Assembly (NCBI RefSeq): GCF_900110085.1
Contig: NZ_FOCK01000002.1
Span: forward strand, 310,001 to 374,000
Source of the DNA: Prevotella sp. ne3005
GTDB taxonomy: Bacteria > Bacteroidota > Bacteroidia > Bacteroidales > Bacteroidaceae
Length of the DNA: 64,000 nt
Direction of reading: 5' to 3'
Under the pieces are notes generated by a model. That model did not search any database and had not been told where the DNA came from. It saw only the letters and a program-made list of their open reading frames with translations. The position numbers and the translations under genes are program-made. Within the stretch, counting starts at the first letter, position 1. Every line of letters begins with the position of its first letter. Shown in pieces: positions 26,853 through 35,975 of the stretch.

Positions 26853-28014
26853 TTTTTGGATTCTATTATATATCATCGATTGGACTCTTTTCGCATTGGT
26901 CGCAATAACTGTGCTCTATCTCGGAGTATTTGCCATTGCATCCCTTTTTAATCGACATACAGCTTTTAATAAGGCAAAAAAACAAAACCGCTTTGTCATT
27001 CTGATTCCATCCTATATGCAGGATGACGTCATTGAGCATACGGTTGTTTCTATTTTAGGTCAGGTATATCCGATGCGTATGTTTGATGTGGTTGTAATTT
27101 CTGATCATCAGAGTGAGATGACCAACATGAAGTTGGCTCAATACCCAATTACCTTATTAACACCTGATTTTGCGGAAAGCAGCAAGGCAAAGTCCCTCCA
27201 ATATGCTATTTTGAATTTGCCTGAATTTAAGATTTATGATATTGCTTTAGTTTTGGATGCAGACAACATTGTGGGCCAAGAGTTTCTTACTCAGGTTAAT
27301 GATGCTTTTGAGACGGCAGCCACCAAAGCTATTCAATTGCATCGCATTTCCAGAAATCGTGATACAGCCGCTGCCAGGATGGGCTCTATATTTGAAGAAA
27401 TCAACAATGCCATCTTCCGTCGTGGCCATATCGTTTTAGGTATGTCTGCAGCTTTAGCAGGCTCCGGCACTGCCTATGACTTCAACTGGTTTAAAACCAA
27501 TGTGATGAAAGCCAAAACGGCAGGAGAAGATAAGGAATTAGAGGCATTTCTTTTGCGACAGGGCTACTTCATTGACTATTTTGATCATATCTTAGTATAT
27601 GGCGAAAAACAACGTACTACGCTTAAGATGAATGAGCAGCATGGTCGTTGGGCCATCCAGCAAATTCAGAATTTCATTCGTAACATCAAGTTCTTGCCTG
27701 GTGCCATCTTTAGCAAACAATACGATTTAGCAGATAAGATCATCCAATGGATGCTACTTCCCCGAACCACAATGGTAGGTATTATCATGCTGATGAGTGT
27801 AGTACTCCCATTCATCTACATGACTTTGGTTATAAAATGGTGGATACTGGGCTCTTTGGCTCTCTTCTTCTTTGCTTTAGCCACACCCGACTATTTAGTT
27901 GATGAAATGTGGAACAAGACATTCCTTCGGTCTCCCTTTGTCACGCTTTGGGGCATCATCAGTACAAAACTGATTGGCAACAAATTGGACTCTCTAAAAA
28001 AGAAGATAAGATGA
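26842..28014 (+). CDS. Membrane GT2, processive-synthase type, first of a tandem pair
   Basis: The protein is 390 aa. An N-terminal helix (about 8-35), a GT2 catalytic domain and two C-terminal helices (about 315-360) match the hyaluronan/cellulose-synthase layout in short form. The active-site series is complete: VLIPSYMQDD-type start (here FVILIPSYMQD), SDH, VLDADN (DxD), TAGEDKELE (TED-like base) and QHGRW (QxxRW). A processive or multi-residue transferase is therefore likely. It is clearly paralogous to the next gene. ATGs at 26836 and 26842 are both possible. It overlaps the preceding GT2 by 11 nt and the next gene by 4 nt. Confidence 0.82.
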   Translation: MKFDFWILLYIIDWTLFALVAITVLYLGVFAIASLFNRHTAFNKAKKQNRFVILIPSYMQDDVIEHTVVSILGQVYPMRMFDVVVISDHQSEMTNMKLAQYPITLLTPDFAESSKAKSLQYAILNLPEFKIYDIALVLDADNIVGQEFLTQVNDAFETAATKAIQLHRISRNRDTAAARMGSIFEEINNAIFRRGHIVLGMSAALAGSGTAYDFNWFKTNVMKAKTAGEDKELEAFLLRQGYFIDYFDHILVYGEKQRTTLKMNEQHGRWAIQQIQNFIRNIKFLPGAIFSKQYDLADKIIQWMLLPRTTMVGIIMLMSVVLPFIYMTLVIKWWILGSLALFFFALATPDYLVDEMWNKTFLRSPFVTLWGIISTKLIGNKLDSLKKKIR

Positions 28015-29180
28015 TGTGGCATGTATTACATATTATAGATATTACCCTTTGGGTCATCATCTTGGGCTCTGTGGCCTACGTGGCATTCTTTGCCATCATA
28101 TCCTTGTTCTATGAAAAGGAAGATCGCATTGCCATTCACGCAGCGGCTCTGAGCAACAAAATGAACAAATTCCTCATCCTCTATCCTGCTTATAATGAAG
28201 ATCGGGTTATTATTAATGCTGTGGAACGTTTTTTGGGACAAAAATACCCCAAAGACCATTATACTGTTGCTGTAATATCTGATCACATGCTGCCTGAGAC
28301 CAACGATTATCTCAGAACATTACCCATCACGCTGCTGACACCTACATTTGACAAGAGTTCTAAGGCAAAGGCCATGCAGTATGCCATCAACGAGGTTAAG
28401 GGCGATTTTGACAATGTAGTCATCTTGGATGCAGACAATGTGGTTCGTCCCGAGTTCCTGTCACAGTTGAATGTACTATGTTATATCTATGATGCGATTC
28501 AGTGCCACCGCTGCGCCAAAAATGCCAATAACGATGTGGCCGTCCTCGATGGCACCAGCGAGGAGATCAACAATACCATCTTCCGAAAGGCTCATAACCG
28601 CCTTGGTCTATCCTCTGCATTGATTGGTTCCGGCATGTGTTTCAGTTACAATCTTTTTAAAGAAAATGTCTTCAAACTATCCACAGCAGGTGAAGACCGT
28701 GAGATGGAAGCCCTCCTGCTTCATCAGGAGGTATTCATTAAATATGCGCCAGACATCCATGTCTTTGATGAGAAAGTCAGCAACCAAGAGAATTTCCAAA
28801 AGCAGCGTATGCGTTGGATGACAGCTCAGATACAAAGTCTCCTCAGCAATCTGCCCAAGATTCCCGATGCTATCATCCATGGTAAGATTAACTTTGTTGA
28901 TAAAACTATCCAGCAGGCCCTTATTCCCCGTTCCATCTTAATTGTTTTACTGACGGGTATTTCTATATTCATCACACTTACTATTCCTGAATGGTGTGAA
29001 AAATGGTGGGCGCTATTTGGTGTATTGGCAGTTTCATTATTCATTGCAATCCCCAGGCAGCTTCGCCTACGCTCTTTCAGCAAGGTCTTAGCCATCCCCG
29101 GCCTTGTACTACGTATGCTCAAAAACATTCTCCATCTCGACCGCAAGAATACCGATTTTATTCATACCCAACACGGATAA
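28011..29180 (+). CDS. Membrane GT2, processive-synthase type, second of a tandem pair
   Basis: The protein is 389 aa. It has the same order of features as its neighbour: an N-terminal helix, FLILYPAYNEDR, VISDH, VILDADNV, TAGEDREMEALLLHQ, QRMRW (QxxRW) and two C-terminal helices. Segments such as ITLLTP and SSKAKAMQYAI are nearly shared with ITLLTP and SSKAKSLQYAI in the first copy, so this is a diverged tandem duplication. The start ATG at 28011 overlaps the previous stop (ATGA). Two synthases side by side could act as a heterodimer or add two different sugars; this is inference. Confidence 0.82.
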   Translation: MMWHVLHIIDITLWVIILGSVAYVAFFAIISLFYEKEDRIAIHAAALSNKMNKFLILYPAYNEDRVIINAVERFLGQKYPKDHYTVAVISDHMLPETNDYLRTLPITLLTPTFDKSSKAKAMQYAINEVKGDFDNVVILDADNVVRPEFLSQLNVLCYIYDAIQCHRCAKNANNDVAVLDGTSEEINNTIFRKAHNRLGLSSALIGSGMCFSYNLFKENVFKLSTAGEDREMEALLLHQEVFIKYAPDIHVFDEKVSNQENFQKQRMRWMTAQIQSLLSNLPKIPDAIIHGKINFVDKTIQQALIPRSILIVLLTGISIFITLTIPEWCEKWWALFGVLAVSLFIAIPRQLRLRSFSKVLAIPGLVLRMLKNILHLDRKNTDFIHTQHG

Positions 29181-29192
29181 TGATTATACAAT

Positions 29193-30044
29193 ATGGCAAA
29201 AGACTGGGATATTATTATAACGAATAGAAGTAACCTTCTGAGTATTGATCTGGGGGAGGTTTGGAGATATCGCGACCTTCTAGCCATGTATGTCAAACGC
29301 GATATTATTACCTTTTACAAACAAACCGTCCTCGGCCCATTATGGTTTGTAATCCAACCAGTGTTCACAACCATCATGTTTATGTTTGTATTTGGTGGCA
29401 TAGCAGGTATCTCCACCGATGGTATTCCACAGGCAGTTTTCTATTTAGCCGGACTTGTCTGTTGGAACTATTTCCAGGACTGCCTCAGCAAATGTTCTGA
29501 TACGTTTAATGCCAATCAAGCAATCTTCGGAAAAGTTTACTTCCCAAGATTAGTTGTCCCTCTGTCTATCGTCATCTCAAATTTGATTAAGATGGCTATA
29601 CAATTCACCTTGTTCTTAGTAGTCTATCTTTACTACTATGCTTCAGGAGTATCATTTCATATCAATGCAACAATCCTACTTATTCCAATTCTCATTGTGA
29701 TGCTTGGGTGTTTAGGATTAGGTTTCGGTATGATTATATCCTCCATGACTACAAAATACCGCGATTTACGATTTCTTATCACTTTCGGTGTACAGCTCTG
29801 GATGTATGCCACACCAGTAATCTATCCCCTTTCTGTGATGAAAGATACATATCCAAAATATATCTGGGTGTTAGTTGCAAACCCGCTGACAGCAATACTC
29901 GAGACGTTTAAATATGCCTTCACGGGTGTTGGAGAATTCAATTGGATTTATTTAGGTTATAGCTTTTTAGTTACTATCATCATCCTGATGCTTGGCATTA
30001 TTATTTTTAACCGAGTTCAACGAAACTTCATGGATGTCATCTAA
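29193..30044 (+). CDS. wzm: Polysaccharide ABC exporter, permease (Wzm type)
   Basis: The protein is 283 aa with six membrane helices, ABC-2 family. The N-terminal amphipathic stretch VWRYRDLLAMYVKRDIITFYKQTVLGPLWFVIQP is the standard signature of O-antigen and capsule exporters. FYLAGLVCWNYF and LRFLITFGVQLWMYATPVIYP follow. It pairs with the ATPase 13 nt downstream to move lipid-linked glycan across the inner membrane. Its presence with a Wzy-like and a Wzz-like protein, but no Wzx, is unusual. Confidence 0.93.
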   Translation: MAKDWDIIITNRSNLLSIDLGEVWRYRDLLAMYVKRDIITFYKQTVLGPLWFVIQPVFTTIMFMFVFGGIAGISTDGIPQAVFYLAGLVCWNYFQDCLSKCSDTFNANQAIFGKVYFPRLVVPLSIVISNLIKMAIQFTLFLVVYLYYYASGVSFHINATILLIPILIVMLGCLGLGFGMIISSMTTKYRDLRFLITFGVQLWMYATPVIYPLSVMKDTYPKYIWVLVANPLTAILETFKYAFTGVGEFNWIYLGYSFLVTIIILMLGIIIFNRVQRNFMDVI

Positions 30045-30057
30045 AAAATGCAAGACT

Positions 30058-31323
30058 ATGAGCAATACTGTTATAGAATTTAATAATGTAGGTAAGCAAT
30101 ATATTCTTGGCACGATCGGCACTGGGACACTGAGCCAGGACCTAAATCGCTGGTGGGCTCGAGTTCGTGGCAAGGAGGATCCATTCTTAAAGATTGGTGA
30201 CACCAACGACCGCACCCAGAAAGGCAATAGTCGTTTTGTGTGGGCACTCCGTGATATCAACTTCAAAGTGGAACAAGGAGACGTTGTTGGTATCATTGGG
30301 AAAAATGGTGCAGGTAAATCTACACTCCTAAAAATACTATCTCGTGTTACCTCCCCCACTACTGGTAATATCAAGATTAAAGGACGTATTGCATCTCTTC
30401 TTGAAGTAGGCACAGGTTTTCACCCTGAAATGACGGGGCGCGAAAATATTTTCATGAATGGTAGTATCATGGGCATGACAAAGGCTGAGATTAGAAGCAA
30501 GTTTGATGAAATTGTTGACTTCGCAGGAGTAGCTAAATATGTGGATACTCCTGTCAAACGATACTCATCTGGCATGATGGTTAGGCTAGGGTTTGCCATA
30601 GCAGCCCATTTGGAACCAGAAATTCTCGTAGTTGATGAGGTCTTGGCTGTCGGCGATGCCGAGTTCCAAAAGAAAGCCATAGGCAAAATGCAAGATGTCA
30701 GTAAGGGAGAAGGGCGCACAGTTCTCTTTGTGAGTCACAACATGGCAGCCGTCCGTAGTTTATGCACTCGAGGAGTCATGCTTAAAAATGGTACTATTGA
30801 CTATTTAGGTAGTATCCCCAACACTCTTGATCATTATCTTAAAGACAATGAGGGAAAACAAAATCAATTAATAATAGATAATATTAAATGGAAAAAAAGT
30901 TCTTTATCAATCAATAAAATCGAGATAAACAATACAAATCAAGCAATATCAACAATAAGATGTGGTCAACAATCTATTAAAGTTGTAATTGAAGGACAAA
31001 CAGACGAAGATATGACTTATGATATAATGGTAATCTTCAAGAGCAAAGACGGCGTTCCTCTTGCAACATATGCCAAAGGGCATTATGAGGGAGAAATAAA
31101 ACATCAAAAGATTGGTAATTTTATTTTTGAGAATAATATTTCACTACCTAAAATACTAACACGTGGAATCATAAACGTTGATTTATTCATTCATCATCCA
31201 ACTGTTGAGTATTATCTAAAGGCTCCAAATTGTTGTGTCCTAGAAAGTGAAGGATACCAATCAGGTTTCGGTGTATCCATGCTTCAAGAAACGAATGGGT
31301 TAATTGGCTTATCAGACATATGA
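30058..31323 (+). CDS. wzt: Polysaccharide ABC exporter, ATPase with C-terminal glycan-binding domain (Wzt type)
   Basis: The protein is 421 aa. The nucleotide-binding domain spans residues 1-250: Walker A GKNGAGKST, the exporter-specific GTGFHPEMTGRENIFMNG, signature YSSGMMVRLGFA, Walker B ILVVDEVLAVGD and switch His in FVSHN. Residues about 255-420 form a beta-rich Wzt_C-type domain, which in characterised O-antigen exporters recognises the chain end. The extra domain suggests export of a specifically capped or modified glycan. The C-terminal domain is more AT-rich than the ATPase part. It ends in an ATGA overlap with the next gene. Confidence 0.92.
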   Translation: MSNTVIEFNNVGKQYILGTIGTGTLSQDLNRWWARVRGKEDPFLKIGDTNDRTQKGNSRFVWALRDINFKVEQGDVVGIIGKNGAGKSTLLKILSRVTSPTTGNIKIKGRIASLLEVGTGFHPEMTGRENIFMNGSIMGMTKAEIRSKFDEIVDFAGVAKYVDTPVKRYSSGMMVRLGFAIAAHLEPEILVVDEVLAVGDAEFQKKAIGKMQDVSKGEGRTVLFVSHNMAAVRSLCTRGVMLKNGTIDYLGSIPNTLDHYLKDNEGKQNQLIIDNIKWKKSSLSINKIEINNTNQAISTIRCGQQSIKVVIEGQTDEDMTYDIMVIFKSKDGVPLATYAKGHYEGEIKHQKIGNFIFENNISLPKILTRGIINVDLFIHHPTVEYYLKAPNCCVLESEGYQSGFGVSMLQETNGLIGLSDI

Positions 31324-32147
31324 ATGAAAATTACATTCTCCTTCTAACAGGCTGTATCAATCCTGATGGAATGCCTTTCACATCCTTAACAGAAAAATCA
31401 ATAAGGAGGTCTCAGTATTTGAGTGCAATTGATTTTTATCTCACCAAAACAAACTTTCCTATCATATTTGCAGAAAATTCTGGAACAGATATAAGTGACT
31501 CCTATACTCAATATATAGATAAAAAACGCTTAGAAATATTATCGTTTAACGGTAATAAGAACAAAAAAAAAGGAAAAGGGTATGGGGAATCCGAGATCAT
31601 TGACTATGCTTTATCCCATTCACATATCATTTCCTCATACTCTACTAATTGTATTATAATTAAAATCACTGGGAGACTAATTGTTAACAATATTAATCAA
31701 GTTGCATATAAGCATATGATTCTACAAAAAAGTAATAGTGTAATTAGTTCTTTAAACTCAACTCTCACTTTTGCAGATAGTAGAATTATTATTGCCCCTA
31801 TCTTTTTTTTTAGTTCAATTCTTAAGCATAGAGAAGAAATAGATGACTCCAAAGGTGTTTATTTTGAAACTATTTTATTGAATTGTATCATACAAGAAAA
31901 ACGATTTCATTACTACCCTTTTTATATTGAGCCTCAGATTAGTGGGCAGTCAGGAACAACACGCGAGAAATACGAGCCATATGTTTCAAGCCCCAAAAGA
32001 AGAAGAGAATATTTATTATATGTCTTACAAACTATTCTCAAGTTTGATAAAGAATTGTCAAATAACAAATTAAATAAACATATTAGATTATTATACATAA
32101 TAACCTATTATGTTCTTAAAATCATGAACAAATATGTAATCAGGTAA
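31320..32147 (+). CDS. Unrecognised protein of the polysaccharide operon, possible GT-A-like transferase
   Basis: The protein is 275 aa, without a signal peptide or membrane helix. I do not recognise the family with confidence. Visible blocks are YILLLTGCINPDGM at the start, FPIIFAENSG, GKGYGESEIIDYAL, IIIKITGRLIVNN and a Tyr-rich middle. Blocks like KITGR after a hydrophobic strand occur in poorly described capsule-locus transferases, so a sugar-transfer role is plausible but not shown. It is very AT-rich. The start overlaps wzt by 4 nt and the end overlaps the convergent GT2 by 8 nt. It is the last gene of the plus-strand assembly operon. Confidence 0.55.
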   Translation: MNENYILLLTGCINPDGMPFTSLTEKSIRRSQYLSAIDFYLTKTNFPIIFAENSGTDISDSYTQYIDKKRLEILSFNGNKNKKKGKGYGESEIIDYALSHSHIISSYSTNCIIIKITGRLIVNNINQVAYKHMILQKSNSVISSLNSTLTFADSRIIIAPIFFFSSILKHREEIDDSKGVYFETILLNCIIQEKRFHYYPFYIEPQISGQSGTTREKYEPYVSSPKRRREYLLYVLQTILKFDKELSNNKLNKHIRLLYIITYYVLKIMNKYVIR

Positions 32148-33021
32148 GCCCTAACAATCGCTTTAAATGTTTTATCAAACGATAATATATCGTTGAGGGC
32201 TTTAGCAAATATCCCCCCCACCTATATTGCCGGGAGGCACATAAATTTCTAAGCTTATACTCAGAATAAAACAATTCATGTCGCAGTTCTGCTATTCTTA
32301 AGCGAGCAGTTTGCTCTCCTTCTGAGATTTCTGTCCCCTTAATCATGGGCAACAAATTACACCATTTATTATATAGAACATCCAAACTCTTATAAAAATC
32401 AAGCTGGGCATTACCCGCAGACATATGTTCAATTAACACATCCCAAAAAATATGCACCTCATATCCAGAGTTCCAAACTTGTAGTGAAATATCAGTATCG
32501 TAACCATGGAATCCATTGAAAGAAATATCATCCCATCTAATTAAATCAAACAGCCTTCTTCTAAAACACATCCACAAGCCATCAACAGAAACGACTAATG
32601 TAGGAATATGTTTGTATTCTAACCATTCATCTTTTCCTATTACCTTGTACTCACCATTTATCACCGAACCTTGTAACAATTGGCCTGAACGTATTTCCGT
32701 ATCCCACCATGCTGCTGGCATAGCAGGCAAATAATGTGTTCCTGCGACTCCAACCATACCAACCTTATTGTATTGCATAAAATATGATTCTAGAGACTTA
32801 CCCCAATTATTATTTCGATATATAATATCTTCATGCATAAAACACAGCAAATCTCCTTTTGCATGTTTTACGCCTTCATTATACGCAGAAAAAATAGAAT
32901 ATTTCTTCTGAGAATTATCTACCACAATCAGTTCATAGTTTGCGCCAATTGTTTCCTCAATATTTTTTTTTAAAGAAATAGGAATCGTAGAGTTCCTTGA
33001 ACACACAATTATAGATATCAT
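32140..33021 (-). CDS. GT2-like glycosyltransferase
   Basis: The protein is 293 aa. The GT-A start is MISIIVCSRNS, followed by YELIVVDNS, AYNEGVKHAKGDLLCFMHEDI (HED in the place of DxD), WMCFRRRLFD and GFHGYDTDISLQVW, which provides the acidic base region. A C-terminal helix-rich segment (LRIAELRHELFYSEYK) is extra. It is a single gene on the minus strand with its own promoter (33036-33043), placed between two plus-strand blocks. Confidence 0.8.
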   Translation of the reverse strand: MISIIVCSRNSTIPISLKKNIEETIGANYELIVVDNSQKKYSIFSAYNEGVKHAKGDLLCFMHEDIIYRNNNWGKSLESYFMQYNKVGMVGVAGTHYLPAMPAAWWDTEIRSGQLLQGSVINGEYKVIGKDEWLEYKHIPTLVVSVDGLWMCFRRRLFDLIRWDDISFNGFHGYDTDISLQVWNSGYEVHIFWDVLIEHMSAGNAQLDFYKSLDVLYNKWCNLLPMIKGTEISEGEQTARLRIAELRHELFYSEYKLRNLCASRQYRWGGYLLKPSTIYYRLIKHLKRLLGLT

Positions 33022-33035
33022 TATTTTCTTTTTTG

Positions 33036-33043
33036 CAAAAATA
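33036..33043 (-). promoter_or_regulatory. -7 element for the minus-strand GT2 at 32140-33021
   Basis: Minus-strand TATTTTTG, 15 nt from the start codon at 33021. It is part of a divergent promoter pair with 33088-33095. Confidence 0.5.
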
Positions 33044-33087
33044 CAAAAAAAAAATAATAACGACTTATTTATATCAAAAAAAATATA

Positions 33088-33095
33088 TATCTTTG
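33088..33095 (+). promoter_or_regulatory. -7 element for the GT2 pair at 33109
   Basis: TATCTTTG followed by C, 13 nt before the ATG at 33109. The leader would be under 10 nt. Confidence 0.55.
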
Positions 33096-33108
33096 CAAAA
33101 AAACTTAG

Positions 33109-33903
33109 ATGAGGTATTCAGTCATTACAATTAATTATAATAACAAGGATGGATTGATTCGCACCATCGATAGTGTTTTATGTCTATCAAATAAAGACTT
33201 TGAGTATATTATTATTGATGGCGGATCGACAGATGGCAGCTTAGATGTCATCAAACTACATACAAAAGACATCACGTCCTGGGTTTCTGAGAAAGATAAA
33301 GGAGTCTATCATGCCATGAACAAAGGAGTGGCTCAAGCTCATGGCGACTATCTTATTTTCATGAATTCTGGTGATAGTTTCCATTCGCCGGATGTCTTGA
33401 ATGATATCGAAAACTATCAAGAAGACATCATTTGTGGAAAAGTATTAAAGGGTAATTCTACGATTCCAAGTGGTCATCATAAATTTACAATATCGTTAGT
33501 TGATTTGATGAGAGGTAGCCTCCCCCATCAAGCGATGTTTATCAAAAGAGAGTTGTTGGTTAAACATCCGTATGACGAAAAGTACAAAATACTCTCCGAC
33601 TGGAAATTCTGCATAGAAGCCCTTGTCTTTGAAAATTGCAGTTTTCGCAATGTCGATACCATTGTTGCAGATTATGACACCAGCGGCATCAGTACCAATT
33701 CTAACGGATTGCTACCTAAAGAAAGAGATCTTATTCTGAAAGAGTTGTTTCCGCCTCGAATCATTACCGACTATCAACGACTAACCCCTGTAGATGATGA
33801 ATTACTTGATCAATCACTCATGCTTACAGAAACGGTATATGCTAGAAAATTGATAAAAAAGCTATCTAGCTATGTATTAAGATTCACCAATAAAAAGAGC
33901 TAA
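33109..33903 (+). CDS. GT2 glycosyltransferase (WcaA-like)
   Basis: The protein is 264 aa. It shows the short GT2 form: SVITINYNN, YIIIDGGSTDGS, SEKDKGVYHAMNKGV, DYLIFMNSGDSF (DxD equivalent SGD), LPHQAMFIKREL and ILSDWKF. This motif set matches the small GT2 enzymes of colanic-acid and capsule loci. It has its own promoter at 33088-33095 with an almost absent leader. The second GT2 follows after 4 nt, so the two form a small operon. Confidence 0.85.
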   Translation: MRYSVITINYNNKDGLIRTIDSVLCLSNKDFEYIIIDGGSTDGSLDVIKLHTKDITSWVSEKDKGVYHAMNKGVAQAHGDYLIFMNSGDSFHSPDVLNDIENYQEDIICGKVLKGNSTIPSGHHKFTISLVDLMRGSLPHQAMFIKRELLVKHPYDEKYKILSDWKFCIEALVFENCSFRNVDTIVADYDTSGISTNSNGLLPKERDLILKELFPPRIITDYQRLTPVDDELLDQSLMLTETVYARKLIKKLSSYVLRFTNKKS

Positions 33904-33907
33904 GAAA

Positions 33908-34909
33908 ATGGATGTAAGCGTTATCATACCTGTATACAATACCGAGAAATATCTGGCAGCCTGCATTGACAGCGTGCTCCAGCAAACCTACGTGTCGTTG
34001 GAGATTATTCTAGTTGATGATGGTTCTACAGATTCTTCTGCAAGTATCTGTGACGTATACACACAAAAGCATGATAATATTAAGGCTATTCACATCCAAA
34101 ACTCAGGTCCAGCCACAGCAAAGAACGAAGGACTCAAATTGGCACAAGGTAACTATATTGCCCTAACTGATAGTGATGACAAAATGGAACTCTTGATGCT
34201 TCACAAAATGGTTACAGCAGGATATGAGCATCATGCTGACATCATTTGCTGCAACTATAAGCAGATAGATGAGAATGGGAATATTTCACATCTAAACAGT
34301 ACCTATAAACAATATGTTTTGGATCACGAAGAAGGATTGGTCCATTTCTTCTCTAAAGACAAAATTTATTCTCAATGTTGGACGAAGCTATATAAACGTC
34401 AGATGCTTATTGACTATCATATTGAAAATGATCCTGGATTACGTACTGATGAAGACTTCATTTTTAATATCAGAGCCTTTGTGAAAGCTCAAAAGACAGT
34501 CATTGTCGATGAGCCATTATATGAATATACCCATCGAGAGAATTCACTTGCCCATTCCTATTTCAAAAAGAATATCAGCCAGTATATCGACAACCGCATT
34601 AAGAGAGTTCATATTACCCAAGAGGCTGTTAAAAACGAGACGGCAGCTGTCAAAGAGTGGAGCATCGTGCACATCATCATGTACTATAATGAATTGGTTG
34701 GCAAGGTATCACTTTTCCCAGAGTTTTATTCTGACAATCGCATCATAGAAATACTAAATTATATCAAGCATAACAAAAAAATACTACATAAATATTATAA
34801 GATATGTGGATTCAGCAAAATCGGCAAACTCATGATAATTAATATGCCAAATGTTATTTATATGAAATACAGACAATTAAAAAATATAAGGACCAAACAT
34901 TTACAATAG
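33908..34909 (+). CDS. GT2 glycosyltransferase
   Basis: The protein is 333 aa. It has the standard capsule GT2 core: VSVIIPVYNTEKYLAACIDSVL, ILVDDGSTDSS, NSGPATAKNEGL, YIALTDSDDKM (DxD equivalent DSDD) and LRTDEDFIFN (the ED base region). A basic C-terminal helix may bind the membrane. It is cotranscribed with the gene 4 nt upstream and overlaps the convergent acyltransferase by 9 nt. Confidence 0.85.
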   Translation: MDVSVIIPVYNTEKYLAACIDSVLQQTYVSLEIILVDDGSTDSSASICDVYTQKHDNIKAIHIQNSGPATAKNEGLKLAQGNYIALTDSDDKMELLMLHKMVTAGYEHHADIICCNYKQIDENGNISHLNSTYKQYVLDHEEGLVHFFSKDKIYSQCWTKLYKRQMLIDYHIENDPGLRTDEDFIFNIRAFVKAQKTVIVDEPLYEYTHRENSLAHSYFKKNISQYIDNRIKRVHITQEAVKNETAAVKEWSIVHIIMYYNELVGKVSLFPEFYSDNRIIEILNYIKHNKKILHKYYKICGFSKIGKLMIINMPNVIYMKYRQLKNIRTKHLQ

Positions 34910-35944
34910 TGGGAGAAAATAGGTTGGTAATATATTTATGAACTTTGATATAAATTTATTATATAGAATTGCTATCGGATATGTAAATGCAATAATGAAA
35001 AGGACACACAATATACCATTCATAATAGATGACAAGTTAAGTTGAAATACCCACATCAAATATCCCCAAAGGCTTATAAAAGGCATATGTAAACAGAATA
35101 TTGGTAAAGAGTTTCTTCCAAGTTCTGAGAAAAATTTTCCAAACACACTTTTTTCAATAAGACATGAAAAGCCAAGGCATAGCAAACTGCCTACCAATGC
35201 CGTTGGCAATAATAGAAATAAAGAATTTCCATATTGTCTTACAGATAAATTAACCTCATATCCACAATAGTTCAGAAGAATAATATAGGTTGTACAAACA
35301 CCAAATAAAAAACACCAATTTTTCAAATAAAGCCAACTAGCTCGTATTTTCACACCACAATATATAAATATTGCCATTAAAAATGCAGTATCCAAGCTCC
35401 ATGGCAATAAAATAGGTAAGAAAGACAAAGAATAACTTATAATAACATATGATATCAACATCAATAAAACCCCAATAGAACTTTTACATTTCTGCACAAA
35501 TGAATACAAGTAAAACGACATAAACATTGCCGGAAGGAACCACAAAGGTCCATTTCCAGATTGAAGTAAGAAGATATTATCATTATGGTCTAATGGGTAT
35601 AAGCACCATCGTGAATAGAAAACACCCACAAAATCAACTGGTCGAAAAGACCTATATATAAGAAAAAGGACTAAAGTAAAAAAGAAATATGGGACAATTA
35701 GCTTTTTAACTTTTTGTGAAATTTTTACCAAATGATTAGTACAGAATCCGCTGGTAACAAAAAATAATGGTATAAAGAATGGACTTGCCCATTTTACCAT
35801 GAATCCACATACATGACTAAATAATACTATAATAATACCTATTCCCTTTGCGATATCAATAAATGCCATTCGTCCCTCATCATTACTAAATGGAGATTGA
35901 TTTACCAATACCAAATTATCAAAAGAATTTACTAGTTGCATCAT
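34901..35944 (-). CDS. Membrane O-acyltransferase (Acyltransferase_3 family)
   Basis: The protein is 347 aa with about ten hydrophobic helices. The N-terminal FIDIAKGIGIIIVLFSHVCGF holds the family catalytic His, and FFIPLFFVTSGF follows. A conserved NGPLWFLPAMF segment lies around residue 130. Members acetylate or acylate sugars during polysaccharide synthesis at the inner membrane. The start could be 35944 or an internal ATG at 35869, directly before the conserved part. It is the last gene of a minus-strand run of five genes (40240 to 34901). The DNA is very AT-rich. Confidence 0.85.
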   Translation of the reverse strand: MMQLVNSFDNLVLVNQSPFSNDEGRMAFIDIAKGIGIIIVLFSHVCGFMVKWASPFFIPLFFVTSGFCTNHLVKISQKVKKLIVPYFFFTLVLFLIYRSFRPVDFVGVFYSRWCLYPLDHNDNIFLLQSGNGPLWFLPAMFMSFYLYSFVQKCKSSIGVLLMLISYVIISYSLSFLPILLPWSLDTAFLMAIFIYCGVKIRASWLYLKNWCFLFGVCTTYIILLNYCGYEVNLSVRQYGNSLFLLLPTALVGSLLCLGFSCLIEKSVFGKFFSELGRNSLPIFCLHMPFISLWGYLMWVFQLNLSSIMNGILCVLFIIAFTYPIAILYNKFISKFINILPTYFLPLL

Positions 35945-35975
35945 ATTTCTTCTATCACTATGAGAATAACTAATT

